Source of the DNA: Bacteroidales bacterium
GTDB taxonomy: Bacteria > Bacteroidota > Bacteroidia > Bacteroidales > WCHB1-69
Assembly: GCA_017618435.1 (NCBI GenBank)
Contig: JAFZUH010000069.1
Location: 1-15,876, forward strand
Reading direction: 5' to 3'
DNA length: 15,876 nt
The notes beneath the pieces were generated by a model. The model was given only the letters and a program-made list of their open reading frames with translations, was not told the DNA's origin and made no database searches. Below are positions 6,198-14,105 of this stretch, piece by piece; position 1 is the first letter of the stretch, and every line of letters begins with the position of its first letter. Both the position numbers and the translations under genes were made by a program.

Positions 6198-7498
6198 TGA
6201 ATTGGACAGAAAAATATAAATCCAAGATAAGCACAACGGGGCAAGCCATTTCACACATCAAAGACAATGACCATATAGTTATGTCTGAATGTGCCGGCGT
6301 GCCTCGCTTGGCTATTCAAGAATTGGCCGCAAACAAAGAAAAATTCCATAATGTAACCATCTATCACATGCTTACATTAGGAGCAGGTGAATGCTATCAA
6401 CCTGAATGTTACGGGCATTTTAAACATTTAACCAATTTTGTCGGAGCCAATACCCGTCAAATTATCATGGACGGCGAAGGAGATTTCTTTCCAGCCTTTT
6501 TCAAAGACATACCTTCCATGATAGAAAGCGGCGAAATACCCTGCGATGTGGCAATAGTTACGGCTACACCTCCCAATGAAGAAGGTTATTGCTCATTAAG
6601 TCTTTCGTGCGATTATGCAGTTGCTGCAGTAAAAAAAGCAAAACTTGTTATCGTAGAAGCCAATGACACATTGCCTTTTATCGGCGGCGGAGATTTGATA
6701 CATATAGATGATGTGGATTACATTGTCCCCTGTTCGTATCCGTTACCTGAATTGCCCGCACCAACCATTTCAGAGGTAGAACGCGAAATAGGTAAAAATT
6801 GTGCCTCTTTGATAAACGATGGTGACACCCTGCAATTGGGTATTGGAGCCATTCCAGACGCTGTTCTTTTGTTTATGAAAGAGAAAAAAGACCTTGGCAT
6901 TCACACCGAAATGTTTTCTGACAGCGTTGTCGATTTGGTGGAAGCCGGTGTTATTAATGGCAGCAAAAAAACTTTGCACCCGGGCAAACTGATAGCAACA
7001 TTCCTTATGGGTTCCAAACGTTTATACGATTTTGTCCATAACAATCCAAGTGTGGAACTCTATGGTGTTGATTATGTAAACGACCCGTACGTTATTGCCA
7101 AAAATGACAATTTGGTATCCATCAATTCTTGTATAGAAGTTGATTTGATGGGGCAAGTGGCCTCTGAAACTATCGGATTGAAACAATTCAGCGGTACAGG
7201 CGGACAAGTTGATTATGTACGTGGGGCTTCCATATCCAAAGGCGGTCGCTCTATTATGGCAATGCCATCAACAGCAGCCAAAGGAAAAGTATCACGTATC
7301 GTCCCATTTTTGGCACATGGGGCTGCTGTTACCACCTCCAGAAACGATGTGGATTATGTCGTAACAGAATATGGTATTGCCAAACTCAAAGGCAAAACCT
7401 TACGGCAGCGTGCATTGGCTTTGATAGAAATTGCCCACCCTGATTTCAGACAAGGGTTACGTGATGAATTTGAACAAAGATTTGGAACAAAAAAATAA
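6197..7498 (+). CDS. abfT: 4-hydroxybutyrate CoA-transferase
   Basis: AbfT moves CoA from acetyl-CoA (or another acyl-CoA) to 4-hydroxybutyrate, making the substrate of AbfD. The 433-aa length and sequence fit the acetyl-CoA hydrolase/transferase family (Cat2/AbfT). The catalytic glutamate is Glu238 in HTEMFSDSVVDL, the same number as in the characterised AbfT. The CoA-site motifs LGIGAIP (about 214-220) and SGTGGQVDYVRGA are intact. The N-terminal half carries the usual GAGECYQPE segment. It starts inside the abfD stop codon (TAATG), which implies translational coupling. 4hbD follows after 7 bases. Family members also act on acetate, butyrate or succinate; the neighbours make 4-hydroxybutyrate the likely substrate. 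Confidence 0.95.
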   Translation: MNWTEKYKSKISTTGQAISHIKDNDHIVMSECAGVPRLAIQELAANKEKFHNVTIYHMLTLGAGECYQPECYGHFKHLTNFVGANTRQIIMDGEGDFFPAFFKDIPSMIESGEIPCDVAIVTATPPNEEGYCSLSLSCDYAVAAVKKAKLVIVEANDTLPFIGGGDLIHIDDVDYIVPCSYPLPELPAPTISEVEREIGKNCASLINDGDTLQLGIGAIPDAVLLFMKEKKDLGIHTEMFSDSVVDLVEAGVINGSKKTLHPGKLIATFLMGSKRLYDFVHNNPSVELYGVDYVNDPYVIAKNDNLVSINSCIEVDLMGQVASETIGLKQFSGTGGQVDYVRGASISKGGRSIMAMPSTAAKGKVSRIVPFLAHGAAVTTSRNDVDYVVTEYGIAKLKGKTLRQRALALIEIAHPDFRQGLRDEFEQRFGTKK

Positions 7499-7505
7499 TT
7501 GAATT

Positions 7506-8633
7506 ATGTTTACAGTAAAAACAAATATTAGTCAATATGAAACCTTTGCTGAATTTGCAGAGGCTTTTCAATTGAATGCAAACGATTTGGTTATAACTCA
7601 AACTTTCCTTTATGAACCGTTTATGAAAGCACTTAATTTGCCTTGCAAATTTGTTATGCAGGAAAAATACGGTGCAGGTGAACCATCTGATGAAATGATA
7701 AACAATATCATGAAAGATGTAAAAGGATTTTCCTACAATCGTGTTATCGGCATTGGCGGTGGTACTGTTATTGATATTTCTAAATTATTTGTCCTAAATA
7801 ACATAGACAATATTACCGATGCTTTTGAACGGAAAGTCCCCATTGAAAAAGGAAAAAGTTTGATTATTATACCAACCACTTGCGGCACAGGCAGTGAAAT
7901 AACCAATATTTCCATTGCTGAAATAAAATCCAAACACACCAAAATGGGCTTGGCTGACAATGCCATATTGGCAGATGATGCCGTGCTGATACCGGAATTG
8001 TTAAAAGGTCTACCTTTTAAATTCTATGTATATAGTGCAATAGACGCTTTGATTCATGCAACAGAATCGTATGTTTCTCCTCGTGCAAACAGTTATACGC
8101 AACTATTTTCCAAAGAGGCTATTCACATTATATTAGATGTATTCAAAGGTATAGTCAAAGAAGGTGAAGCCTACAGAATGAACAGATTGGGTGATATGCT
8201 TATGGCAAGCAACTATGCAGGTATCGCTTTCGGTAACGCAGGTGTTGGTGCAGTTCATGCTCTCTCCTATCCTCTTGGAGGAAATTATCATGTTCCTCAT
8301 GGAGAAGCCAACTATCAATTCTTTATCCACATATTTAAATTGTATGTATCCAAAGACCCCAATGGTGTTATTAAAGAATTGAATCAAATTTTGGCAAAAG
8401 AACTTGGATTGCCTGAAAGCATAAATAATCAACCGGACGCAATCTATGATGAATTGGCAAAATTATTAAACAATTTAATCAAAGCCAATCATTTGAGTTT
8501 TTATGGCATGAAAGAAGAAGAAATATCCTCTTTTGCAGACAATGTTATAGAAACCCAACAAAGATTGTTAAAGAACAATTATGTCGCTTTGTCCAAAGAA
8601 GAAATTAAAAATATTTACAAACAATTATACTAA
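7506..8633 (+). CDS. 4hbD: 4-hydroxybutyrate dehydrogenase, iron-type alcohol dehydrogenase family
   Basis: The enzyme reduces succinate semialdehyde to 4-hydroxybutyrate with NAD(P)H. This is a 375-aa group III (iron-activated) alcohol dehydrogenase. The N-terminal nucleotide-binding half holds IGIGGGTVIDISK (81-93) and PTTCGTGSE (123-131). The C-terminal metal-binding half supplies Asp180 and His184 (SAIDALIHATES), His251 (GVGAVHALSYPLGG) and His265 (HVPHGEAN), the complete ligand set. It sits 7 bases after abfT and 15 before sucD. On motifs alone the substrate could be another short aldehyde; the operon context settles it. Confidence 0.94.
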   Translation: MFTVKTNISQYETFAEFAEAFQLNANDLVITQTFLYEPFMKALNLPCKFVMQEKYGAGEPSDEMINNIMKDVKGFSYNRVIGIGGGTVIDISKLFVLNNIDNITDAFERKVPIEKGKSLIIIPTTCGTGSEITNISIAEIKSKHTKMGLADNAILADDAVLIPELLKGLPFKFYVYSAIDALIHATESYVSPRANSYTQLFSKEAIHIILDVFKGIVKEGEAYRMNRLGDMLMASNYAGIAFGNAGVGAVHALSYPLGGNYHVPHGEANYQFFIHIFKLYVSKDPNGVIKELNQILAKELGLPESINNQPDAIYDELAKLLNNLIKANHLSFYGMKEEEISSFADNVIETQQRLLKNNYVALSKEEIKNIYKQLY

Positions 8634-8648
8634 AAACAAAATTAAAAA

Positions 8649-10007
8649 ATGACAGAAATTGAATTGATGATTGAAAAGGCAAGAAAAGCCCAAGTCATCT
8701 ATAATGCAAACTTTGACCAAGAAGGTGTTGATAAGGTAGTAAAAGTGGTTACCAAAACTGTTTTTGACCATGCAGAAGAATTGGCAAAATTAGCAGTTGA
8801 AGAAACCGCTATGGGTGTTTATGAACACAAAGTTGCCAAAAACCGCAACAAATCCAAAGGTGTTTATTTTAATCTAAAAGACAAAAAATCGGTAGGTATC
8901 CTCAGTATGGACGACAGAACCGGTTTGATAGAAGTGGCAAAACCAATGGGTGTTGTTGCCGGTGTTACACCTATGACCAACCCTATTGTTACCCCTATGT
9001 CCAAAATAGCATTTGCGTTGAAAACAAAAAATGCCATCATTATTTCTCCGCACCCAAAGGCTAAGAAAAGTTCAGGATTAACCGTAAAATATATTCTTGA
9101 AGCCCTTGCTCCTTTGAATGTACCGGAAGGTTTGGTACAAATTGTAGAAGATCCTACTTTGGATAAAACCCAAGAATTGATGCGTTCTTGTGATGTTATC
9201 GTAGCAACAGGCGGTATGCCAATGGTTAAATCGGCTTATTCGTCAGGCAAACCTTCTTATGGTGTTGGTGCCGGCAATGTACAAGTTATTTTGGACAGAA
9301 ATATTGATTATGTTGCTGCTGCTGAAAAAGTTGTTACAGGACGTTCTTTTGACAACGGTATCATTTGTACAGGTGAACAAAGTTTCTCTTATCCTGAAGA
9401 AATGCACGATGTAGTGATGGACGCTTTCAGAAAAGCAGGTGCATATATCTGTAATAAAGAAGAAAGAGAAAAAGTTATCGGTGCTATTTTTGAAGACGGA
9501 CACACGGCAAGAGATGTTGTCGGTCAATTCCCTTCATTTATTGCGAAGAAAGCCGGTATTACTATTCCTGAAAACACAAGAGTAATTGTTGTTGAATCTA
9601 ATGGAAAATTTGGAACGGAAGATCCTATCAGTAAGGAAAAAATGTGTCCTGTTATGGGAGCATTTCCATACAAAACATTCGAAGATGCTTTGACAATTGC
9701 TGAAGCCAACCTAACTTACGAAGGAAACGGCCACTCCGCTGCCATTCACTCCAACAACCAAGGAAACATACTCAAAGCAGGAAACGAATTGACCGTTTCT
9801 CGTTTGGTTGTTAATGCTGTGTCTGCAACAACAGCAGGCGGTGCTATACAAAACGGGTTGGCAGTTACCAACACTTTAGGTTGCGGTAGTTGGGGAAACA
9901 ATTCCATTTCAGAAAACTTCACCTACAAACACCTATTGAATATCACACGAATAGCACCTCTTTCTACAAAAATCCAAATACCTTCAGATGAAGATTATTG
10001 GAAATAG
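8649..10007 (+). CDS. sucD: CoA-acylating succinate-semialdehyde dehydrogenase
   Basis: SucD reduces succinyl-CoA to succinate semialdehyde and CoA, the entry step of the pathway. The 452-aa product is an aldehyde-dehydrogenase-superfamily protein of the acylating (CoA-dependent) type. The catalytic cysteine is Cys240 by my count, in FDNGIICTGEQS; the NAD(P)-binding parts include VAGVTPMTNPIVTP and YGVGAGNV. A Lys/His-rich HPKAKKSS follows the first Rossmann strand, as in Clostridium kluyveri and Porphyromonas SucD. It is the last gene of the operon and is followed by two terminator hairpins. AdhE-type acetaldehyde dehydrogenases are related, but context and length favour SucD. Confidence 0.94.
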   Translation: MTEIELMIEKARKAQVIYNANFDQEGVDKVVKVVTKTVFDHAEELAKLAVEETAMGVYEHKVAKNRNKSKGVYFNLKDKKSVGILSMDDRTGLIEVAKPMGVVAGVTPMTNPIVTPMSKIAFALKTKNAIIISPHPKAKKSSGLTVKYILEALAPLNVPEGLVQIVEDPTLDKTQELMRSCDVIVATGGMPMVKSAYSSGKPSYGVGAGNVQVILDRNIDYVAAAEKVVTGRSFDNGIICTGEQSFSYPEEMHDVVMDAFRKAGAYICNKEEREKVIGAIFEDGHTARDVVGQFPSFIAKKAGITIPENTRVIVVESNGKFGTEDPISKEKMCPVMGAFPYKTFEDALTIAEANLTYEGNGHSAAIHSNNQGNILKAGNELTVSRLVVNAVSATTAGGAIQNGLAVTNTLGCGSWGNNSISENFTYKHLLNITRIAPLSTKIQIPSDEDYWK

Positions 10008-10041
10008 AAGGAAGAATACAATATTTAGATTTTCAAATGGT

Positions 10042-10077
10042 AAATAGGCAATCTTTCAGGTTGCCTATTTTCTTTTT
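10042..10077 (+). terminator. Intrinsic terminator after sucD
   Basis: AAATAGGCAA (10042-10051) pairs perfectly with TTGCCTATTT (10061-10070) across a 9-base loop. TCTTTTTG follows, and T-rich bases inside the 3' arm add to the tract. It lies 35 bases past the sucD stop. Confidence 0.9.
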
Positions 10078-10088
10078 GAAGAAGAAAC

Positions 10089-10125
10089 AAAAAAGGTAGA
10101 AAGATTAAATCTTTCTACCTTTTTT
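10089..10125. terminator. Bidirectional terminator between converging operons
   Basis: A perfect 17-bp stem pairs 10089-10105 with 10109-10125 across a TAA loop. The core is GGTAGAAAGAT, flanked by A6 on the left and T7 on the right. Both strands therefore have a GC-containing stem ending in a T-run. It backs up the sucD terminator and ends the minus-strand operon whose stop is at 10143. Confidence 0.88.
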
Positions 10126-10142
10126 TCAAAACTCTGACATTA

Positions 10143-12131
10143 TTAGAATGGACCGCCACCACTTCCGTAAGTAGTTACCATAGATGATATGGTTACATTT
10201 GTCGAAGATGTACTGCCACTATAGGTTGCTCCTGTATAATAGCCATGGAAATTGGTTCCGCCACTTATACTTCCGCCTTGTTTAACGGCAATAGTTCCCG
10301 TTGTCAAGTTGGGAGAAGAAAACAACAAAGTCAATTGACTGCTTCCGCCACCAGGACGACCGCCACCGGGACGACTACCACCACCATTCGCATTGGAATA
10401 AACCGGTACTTGGAATGTAAGCAACTCAGCATTGCTACTATTAACAATCTGCAAAGCCGTACCACTTGTTATACCATTATATATTAAAGAACGTTGTGTG
10501 CAAACATTGGCTGTCGGCGTAGATGGAGAACCACCTATTCCCACCAAAATGCCTCCCGTTATTTTAAAGGTATTGTTATCACAATCAAAACTGCATTCCG
10601 GAGCGGTCTGTCCTGCGGCTACAACCAATCCGCCTGTAATTGTCATCGTACCATTGGCATCAATAGCATCATTTCCACTTGAATAAGCATAAAGTTGTCC
10701 GCCGTCTATCTGCACGTGATTTGTTGCATTGATAGCATCATCATAAGTATTCAAAACGATTGTCCCTCCTTTGATGAAAACGGTATCTTTGCTTTCCAAG
10801 CCTTCTCCCCCGTCTTGTGTTGTGGAAACATTGATATTGCCACCATAAACATATAGATTTTCTTCTGCCTTCAATGCTTTAGGATTGGAATAATCTGCAT
10901 TTTGTCCGGAACCTGATACATATAGTTTGGCTCCCGTAGTGGACATGTTTAAAGTCAAATTGTCTGCACTATTGGTAGCCGTGCCAATGTAAATAGCACC
11001 ATCGGCATTCACACATTTGCCTGCCGTTCCCGTAGCCTTTAAGGTAAGGGTACCCCCTAATAGAATAATGTTGCTATCGGCTTTGATACAAGAAGACTTG
11101 TATGAATCGGTTGTTCCTGTAGTATCCAAATATGTTCCGGCTGTAGCATTAGAAGTAATAGCAATCGTACCATCGGTAATGGTAATATGTCCATCGGCAG
11201 ACAAACCACGACCCGCCGCATTGCTGCTTGGAATTGTTATCGTTACAGCCCCGCCTGAAACTTCAATATTGCCATCGGCTGTAATGCCGGAACAATAAGA
11301 AAGGTCATATCCATTGCCTATGGCCTCCATAGTTAAAGTGCCTGAAGGATTTACTGTTATATTTCCACCTTTAACATATATACTTGCATCTGATTTAATA
11401 CCCTTTGAAGCGTCTGCGGTATTATTAATGGTAATAGTACCACTTTCTATAGTAATATCATAATCTGAAGAAATACCGTTTTTCTTATTGGCATTAACAA
11501 ACAAGGAACCTGCTCCTTTTATTGTTGTTGCCCCTTTGGTATTCACAACCGCTTTGCCGACACTTGCACTATTGTCTGTAAGAGTATTGGTAGTACCATT
11601 GGCAATGATGATATTCCGATTAACCTTTTTGGTCAAATTCAAAGGAACTTTTGACGCAGAGGTTATATTCACACCATTGAGGATAGTGGTAAATTTGGCA
11701 TCGCTTTCAAGCGTAAAAGAACCGTTTGAGGTGGTTCCATTTAAATAATACTTCAAATCAGCGATACCTGCACTTGTTGTTATAGACACATCAGCCCCCG
11801 AAATAGTAACAACAAATTTATCCGAAGAAATATAATGTACCACTCTTGCCGTATCGCCTTCGTAATAAACATAAATATCAGAAGAATCTATCGGAATGGC
11901 TTCTCCAAAAGTAATACTGTCAATACCCGAAACAGCCAAATTGGTATGAGTTGCTCTTTGGTACAATAACATATTGACCATCTGTGCAGAAAAATTACAA
12001 GAATCCAAATCTGACAAACTATAAGTATAAATGGTTCCATCGGTATTATATACTTTCATCACTTTTTGAGCATATATTTGCCCAAACACCATGCTAAAAA
12101 GCAGACTGAAACAAACAACTATCTTTTTCAT
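10143..12131 (-). CDS. Exported Cthe_2159-type carbohydrate-binding beta-helix protein
   Basis: This is a 662-aa secreted protein with a signal peptide at 1-21 (cut after IYA). Residues about 23-76 hold two copies of a short module ending in an aspartate-serine turn (DGTIYTYSLSDLDSCNF, then NLAVSGIDSITF), common at the N-terminus of Bacteroidota exported proteins. Residues about 100-540 are repeating short strands such as GTITIN, GGNITV, DAINA and DAIDANGTMTITGG, the parallel beta-helix of the Cthe_2159 (DUF4353) family, whose founder binds polygalacturonate and calcium. A glycine/proline-rich linker (about 583-599) and a short serine/threonine-rich C-terminal beta region follow. No T9SS sorting domain is visible. 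Its ATG overlaps the stop of the upstream small gene by four bases (ATGA), so the two are coupled. Function as an adhesin or glycan-binding surface protein is inferred. Confidence 0.88.
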   Translation of the reverse strand: MKKIVVCFSLLFSMVFGQIYAQKVMKVYNTDGTIYTYSLSDLDSCNFSAQMVNMLLYQRATHTNLAVSGIDSITFGEAIPIDSSDIYVYYEGDTARVVHYISSDKFVVTISGADVSITTSAGIADLKYYLNGTTSNGSFTLESDAKFTTILNGVNITSASKVPLNLTKKVNRNIIIANGTTNTLTDNSASVGKAVVNTKGATTIKGAGSLFVNANKKNGISSDYDITIESGTITINNTADASKGIKSDASIYVKGGNITVNPSGTLTMEAIGNGYDLSYCSGITADGNIEVSGGAVTITIPSSNAAGRGLSADGHITITDGTIAITSNATAGTYLDTTGTTDSYKSSCIKADSNIILLGGTLTLKATGTAGKCVNADGAIYIGTATNSADNLTLNMSTTGAKLYVSGSGQNADYSNPKALKAEENLYVYGGNINVSTTQDGGEGLESKDTVFIKGGTIVLNTYDDAINATNHVQIDGGQLYAYSSGNDAIDANGTMTITGGLVVAAGQTAPECSFDCDNNTFKITGGILVGIGGSPSTPTANVCTQRSLIYNGITSGTALQIVNSSNAELLTFQVPVYSNANGGGSRPGGGRPGGGSSQLTLLFSSPNLTTGTIAVKQGGSISGGTNFHGYYTGATYSGSTSSTNVTISSMVTTYGSGGGPF

Positions 12132-12601
12132 AACTTCGAGAATTTTAAGGTTTTAGTTCCAATTTTCACTACATAAAGTCCTTGAGCAAGATGAGAAACA
12201 TCTATCATTTCATCAGCAACATCGCCTTGGGCTACCAACCTGCCATCTATCGCATAAATCTGAAATGATTCATTTTGCTCAGCACCGATTATTCTGATAT
12301 AATCTTGCGAAGGATTGGGATAAACAAACATTTTTTCGTTGTTGATAGAGAAATCAGCAAGCGACATTGTAGAAACGAAATACAATTTTTGTATCTCTGC
12401 CAATGGATAAGAATGAGTGGTTGCCGTAGTGCTTTCAACCAATATAAGCATGGTATCGGCCTCAAAATAAATATTGGCCAAGTTGTCCGGTGTCCACGTT
12501 TCTTCTGTGGCATCTGTCTTTTGGACAATAAGGTTAAACGACTGTGCCTTTACCCCTACAACAAGTACGGAGAACAAGGCAATGAAAAATATTCTTTTCA
12601 T
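12128..12601 (-). CDS. Small T9SS-sorted exported protein
   Basis: This 157-aa protein has a signal peptide at 1-19 (cut after VKA). Residues 20-78 contain two repeats of the same kind of module as the downstream protein (LIVQKTDATEETWTPDNLANIYF, cited here as its ends LIVQKTD and NIYF; then SYPLAEIQKLYF). Residues about 91-157 are a type A T9SS C-terminal sorting domain: VYPNPSQDYIRI, then FQIYAIDGRLVAQG and a final GLYVVKIGTKTLKFSKL. The protein should therefore cross the outer membrane by T9SS and be released or anchored after CTD removal. With only about 70 mature residues before the CTD it is unusually short cargo. It is first in a two-gene operon and overlaps the Cthe_2159-type gene by ATGA. 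A paired role is inferred. Confidence 0.85.
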   Translation of the reverse strand: MKRIFFIALFSVLVVGVKAQSFNLIVQKTDATEETWTPDNLANIYFEADTMLILVESTTATTHSYPLAEIQKLYFVSTMSLADFSINNEKMFVYPNPSQDYIRIIGAEQNESFQIYAIDGRLVAQGDVADEMIDVSHLAQGLYVVKIGTKTLKFSKL

Positions 12602-12621
12602 ACGAGTAAAATTTTACAAAA

Positions 12622-12663
12622 AAGACCTACTTTTTTATTTATATCTATATGTTCGGAGGTCTT
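12622..12663 (-). promoter_or_regulatory. Hairpin with T-run in the leader of the T9SS/beta-helix operon
   Basis: On the minus strand AAGACCT (12663-12657) can pair with AGGTCTT (12628-12622) across a 28-base loop, and TTTTTG follows. This lies between the proposed promoter and the ATG at 12601. It resembles a weak attenuator or leader terminator; the long loop makes it uncertain. Confidence 0.3.
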
Positions 12664-12691
12664 ATACAAAACATATAAACTTTTCATTTGA

Positions 12692-12722
12692 CAAAAATAT
12701 ATAAAAAATTAACAAAACACAA
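12692..12722 (-). promoter_or_regulatory. Probable promoter of the T9SS/beta-helix operon
   Basis: On the minus strand a TTG at 12722-12720 is followed by a 20-base spacer and TATTTTTG (12699-12692), matching the Bacteroidota TTTG/TTG ... TAnnTTTG pattern with proper spacing. The predicted start near 12685 leaves a leader of about 85 bases. The rest of 12602-12872 is AT-rich and holds no gene; I see no strong terminator for deoC in it. Confidence 0.5.
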
Positions 12723-12872
12723 CTTTTCGTTCAATTATGTAAAATACTATTATTCAACATACCCAACATAAAAAACAAACAAAAAAAAGAATTTGTTCAA
12801 TTTTTTTATAGCAAAAAATGGAAGAATTTTAAAGAGAATGGAAATATTTGAAAAAAAATACTTTGGGGCAAC

Positions 12873-13673
12873 CTATTCCAATATTGCCGCTTGCAATTTG
12901 TCTGCCAATCGGCTTGTGCCAATTCTAAAATATTTTTTTTGCAAACCTTTTTCACCCAACATATTCCCGACAAGTTGTCTGTACAACAATACATCTTCTG
13001 TTGTTGTAATTCCACCAGCAACTTTCAAGCCAACCATTTTTTTAGTTTGACTATAAAAATCTTTGATAGCCTGCAACATCACCACTACGGCTTGCGGGGT
13101 AGCCCCAACAGTACACTTTCCCGTTGATGTTTTGATAAAATCCGCTCCCGCTTGCATAGCCAACATTGAAGCATGGTAAATATTTTCTGCTGTTTGCAGT
13201 TCTCCTGTTTCCAAAATAACTTTTAAAACAATATGCTTGCAAGCCTTTCTTATCGCAGCAATTTCCCCAGCCACTTCATCATATTGTCTATCCAAAAACT
13301 TGCCGCGTGAAATGACCATATCAATTTCATCTGCACCTTGTTGGACAACATATTCAACTTCAGCAACTTTTACGGACAATGGACTTTGCCCTGACGGAAA
13401 AGCCCCCGCTACCGAAGCCACATGTATATCTTCATCTTTTAAGGCAATTTTTGCCGTCTTTACAAAAACAGGGTATACACAAACCGAAGCCACCTGCGGA
13501 ACATACAATTTTGCCTTTTGACACAATTGCTCCACTTTTTTATCATTATCAACACCTTCCAATGTAGTCAAATCCACACACGAAAGGCAAAATTTCAGAT
13601 TTTCCTTATTGTCATTACAAAGATTCACTTGTTGTTGTACCTCTGCAATTATAGTATCAATATCCGGCAACAT
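12873..13673 (-). CDS. deoC: Deoxyribose-phosphate aldolase
   Basis: DeoC splits 2-deoxyribose-5-phosphate into glyceraldehyde-3-phosphate and acetaldehyde during deoxynucleoside breakdown, in the cytoplasm. The 266-aa sequence has the class I aldolase TIM-barrel motifs in order: CVDLTTLEG (32-40), VCVYPVFV, EIDMVISRG (Asp118), LKVILETGEL (150-159), GADFIKTSTGK with the Schiff-base Lys181, and GLKVAGGI with the proton-relay Lys217. These match E. coli Asp102, Lys167 and Lys201. Its start lies two bases after the DUF2147 stop, so it is the last gene of a four-gene transcript. No other deoxynucleoside gene is near, which is unlike the usual deo cluster. Confidence 0.95.
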   Translation of the reverse strand: MLPDIDTIIAEVQQQVNLCNDNKENLKFCLSCVDLTTLEGVDNDKKVEQLCQKAKLYVPQVASVCVYPVFVKTAKIALKDEDIHVASVAGAFPSGQSPLSVKVAEVEYVVQQGADEIDMVISRGKFLDRQYDEVAGEIAAIRKACKHIVLKVILETGELQTAENIYHASMLAMQAGADFIKTSTGKCTVGATPQAVVVMLQAIKDFYSQTKKMVGLKVAGGITTTEDVLLYRQLVGNMLGEKGLQKKYFRIGTSRLADKLQAAILE

Positions 13674-13675
13674 AT

Positions 13676-14092
13676 TTATCTTTGTTTTTCTTCTTTATAC
13701 CAATACATGGATTTGCCTAACAGTGAAATTTTCCAATATCCGCGTACTTTCAGTTTTTTATTATCCACAAACTTCATATACATTTCATAAGTTCCTTTTT
13801 TGCCGGGATATTTTATTTCTCCATGTTGCCACTCGTTTTCTTTGGCATTAAAAGTTAAATTTTTCAAAAAAACCAAACCCAGAAAATGTTCTTTGGCTTT
13901 GTTTTCCACCCAACAGACTTTTCCTTGATAGGTACCGTCTTTGACCTTATAAATATAGGTTTGCGAACCTTCACCCGAAAACGGGTCTTCGGAATAATAA
14001 TAGCCGACAATATCATCTGCTTTGTTTTGTGCAAACATAGTCGTACCCCAAAACATTAACAATAATACTATAATATTATTTCTACGTTGCAT
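13676..14092 (-). CDS. DUF2147 exported protein
   Basis: This 138-aa protein has a signal peptide at 1-21 (cut after MFA). The rest is one DUF2147 domain: DDIVGYYYSEDPFSGEGSQ (26-44), then DGTYQGKVCWVEN, FLGLVFLKNLTF and a C-terminal KLKVRGYWKISLLGKSMYW. These periplasmic proteins fold as a lipocalin-like beta barrel; their ligand and job are not known to me. It lies 13 bases after the glycosyltransferase gene and 2 bases before deoC on the minus strand, so co-expression is likely although no common pathway is evident. Confidence 0.88.
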   Translation of the reverse strand: MQRRNNIIVLLLMFWGTTMFAQNKADDIVGYYYSEDPFSGEGSQTYIYKVKDGTYQGKVCWVENKAKEHFLGLVFLKNLTFNAKENEWQHGEIKYPGKKGTYEMYMKFVDNKKLKVRGYWKISLLGKSMYWYKEEKQR

Positions 14093-14105
14093 AAACTTTC
14101 AATTT

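Noticed and set aside
10245..11748. Several plus-strand frames of 60-93 codons opposite the beta-helix gene
   Set aside because: They are antisense shadows of a repetitive, low-stop gene; no start context or domain supports them.
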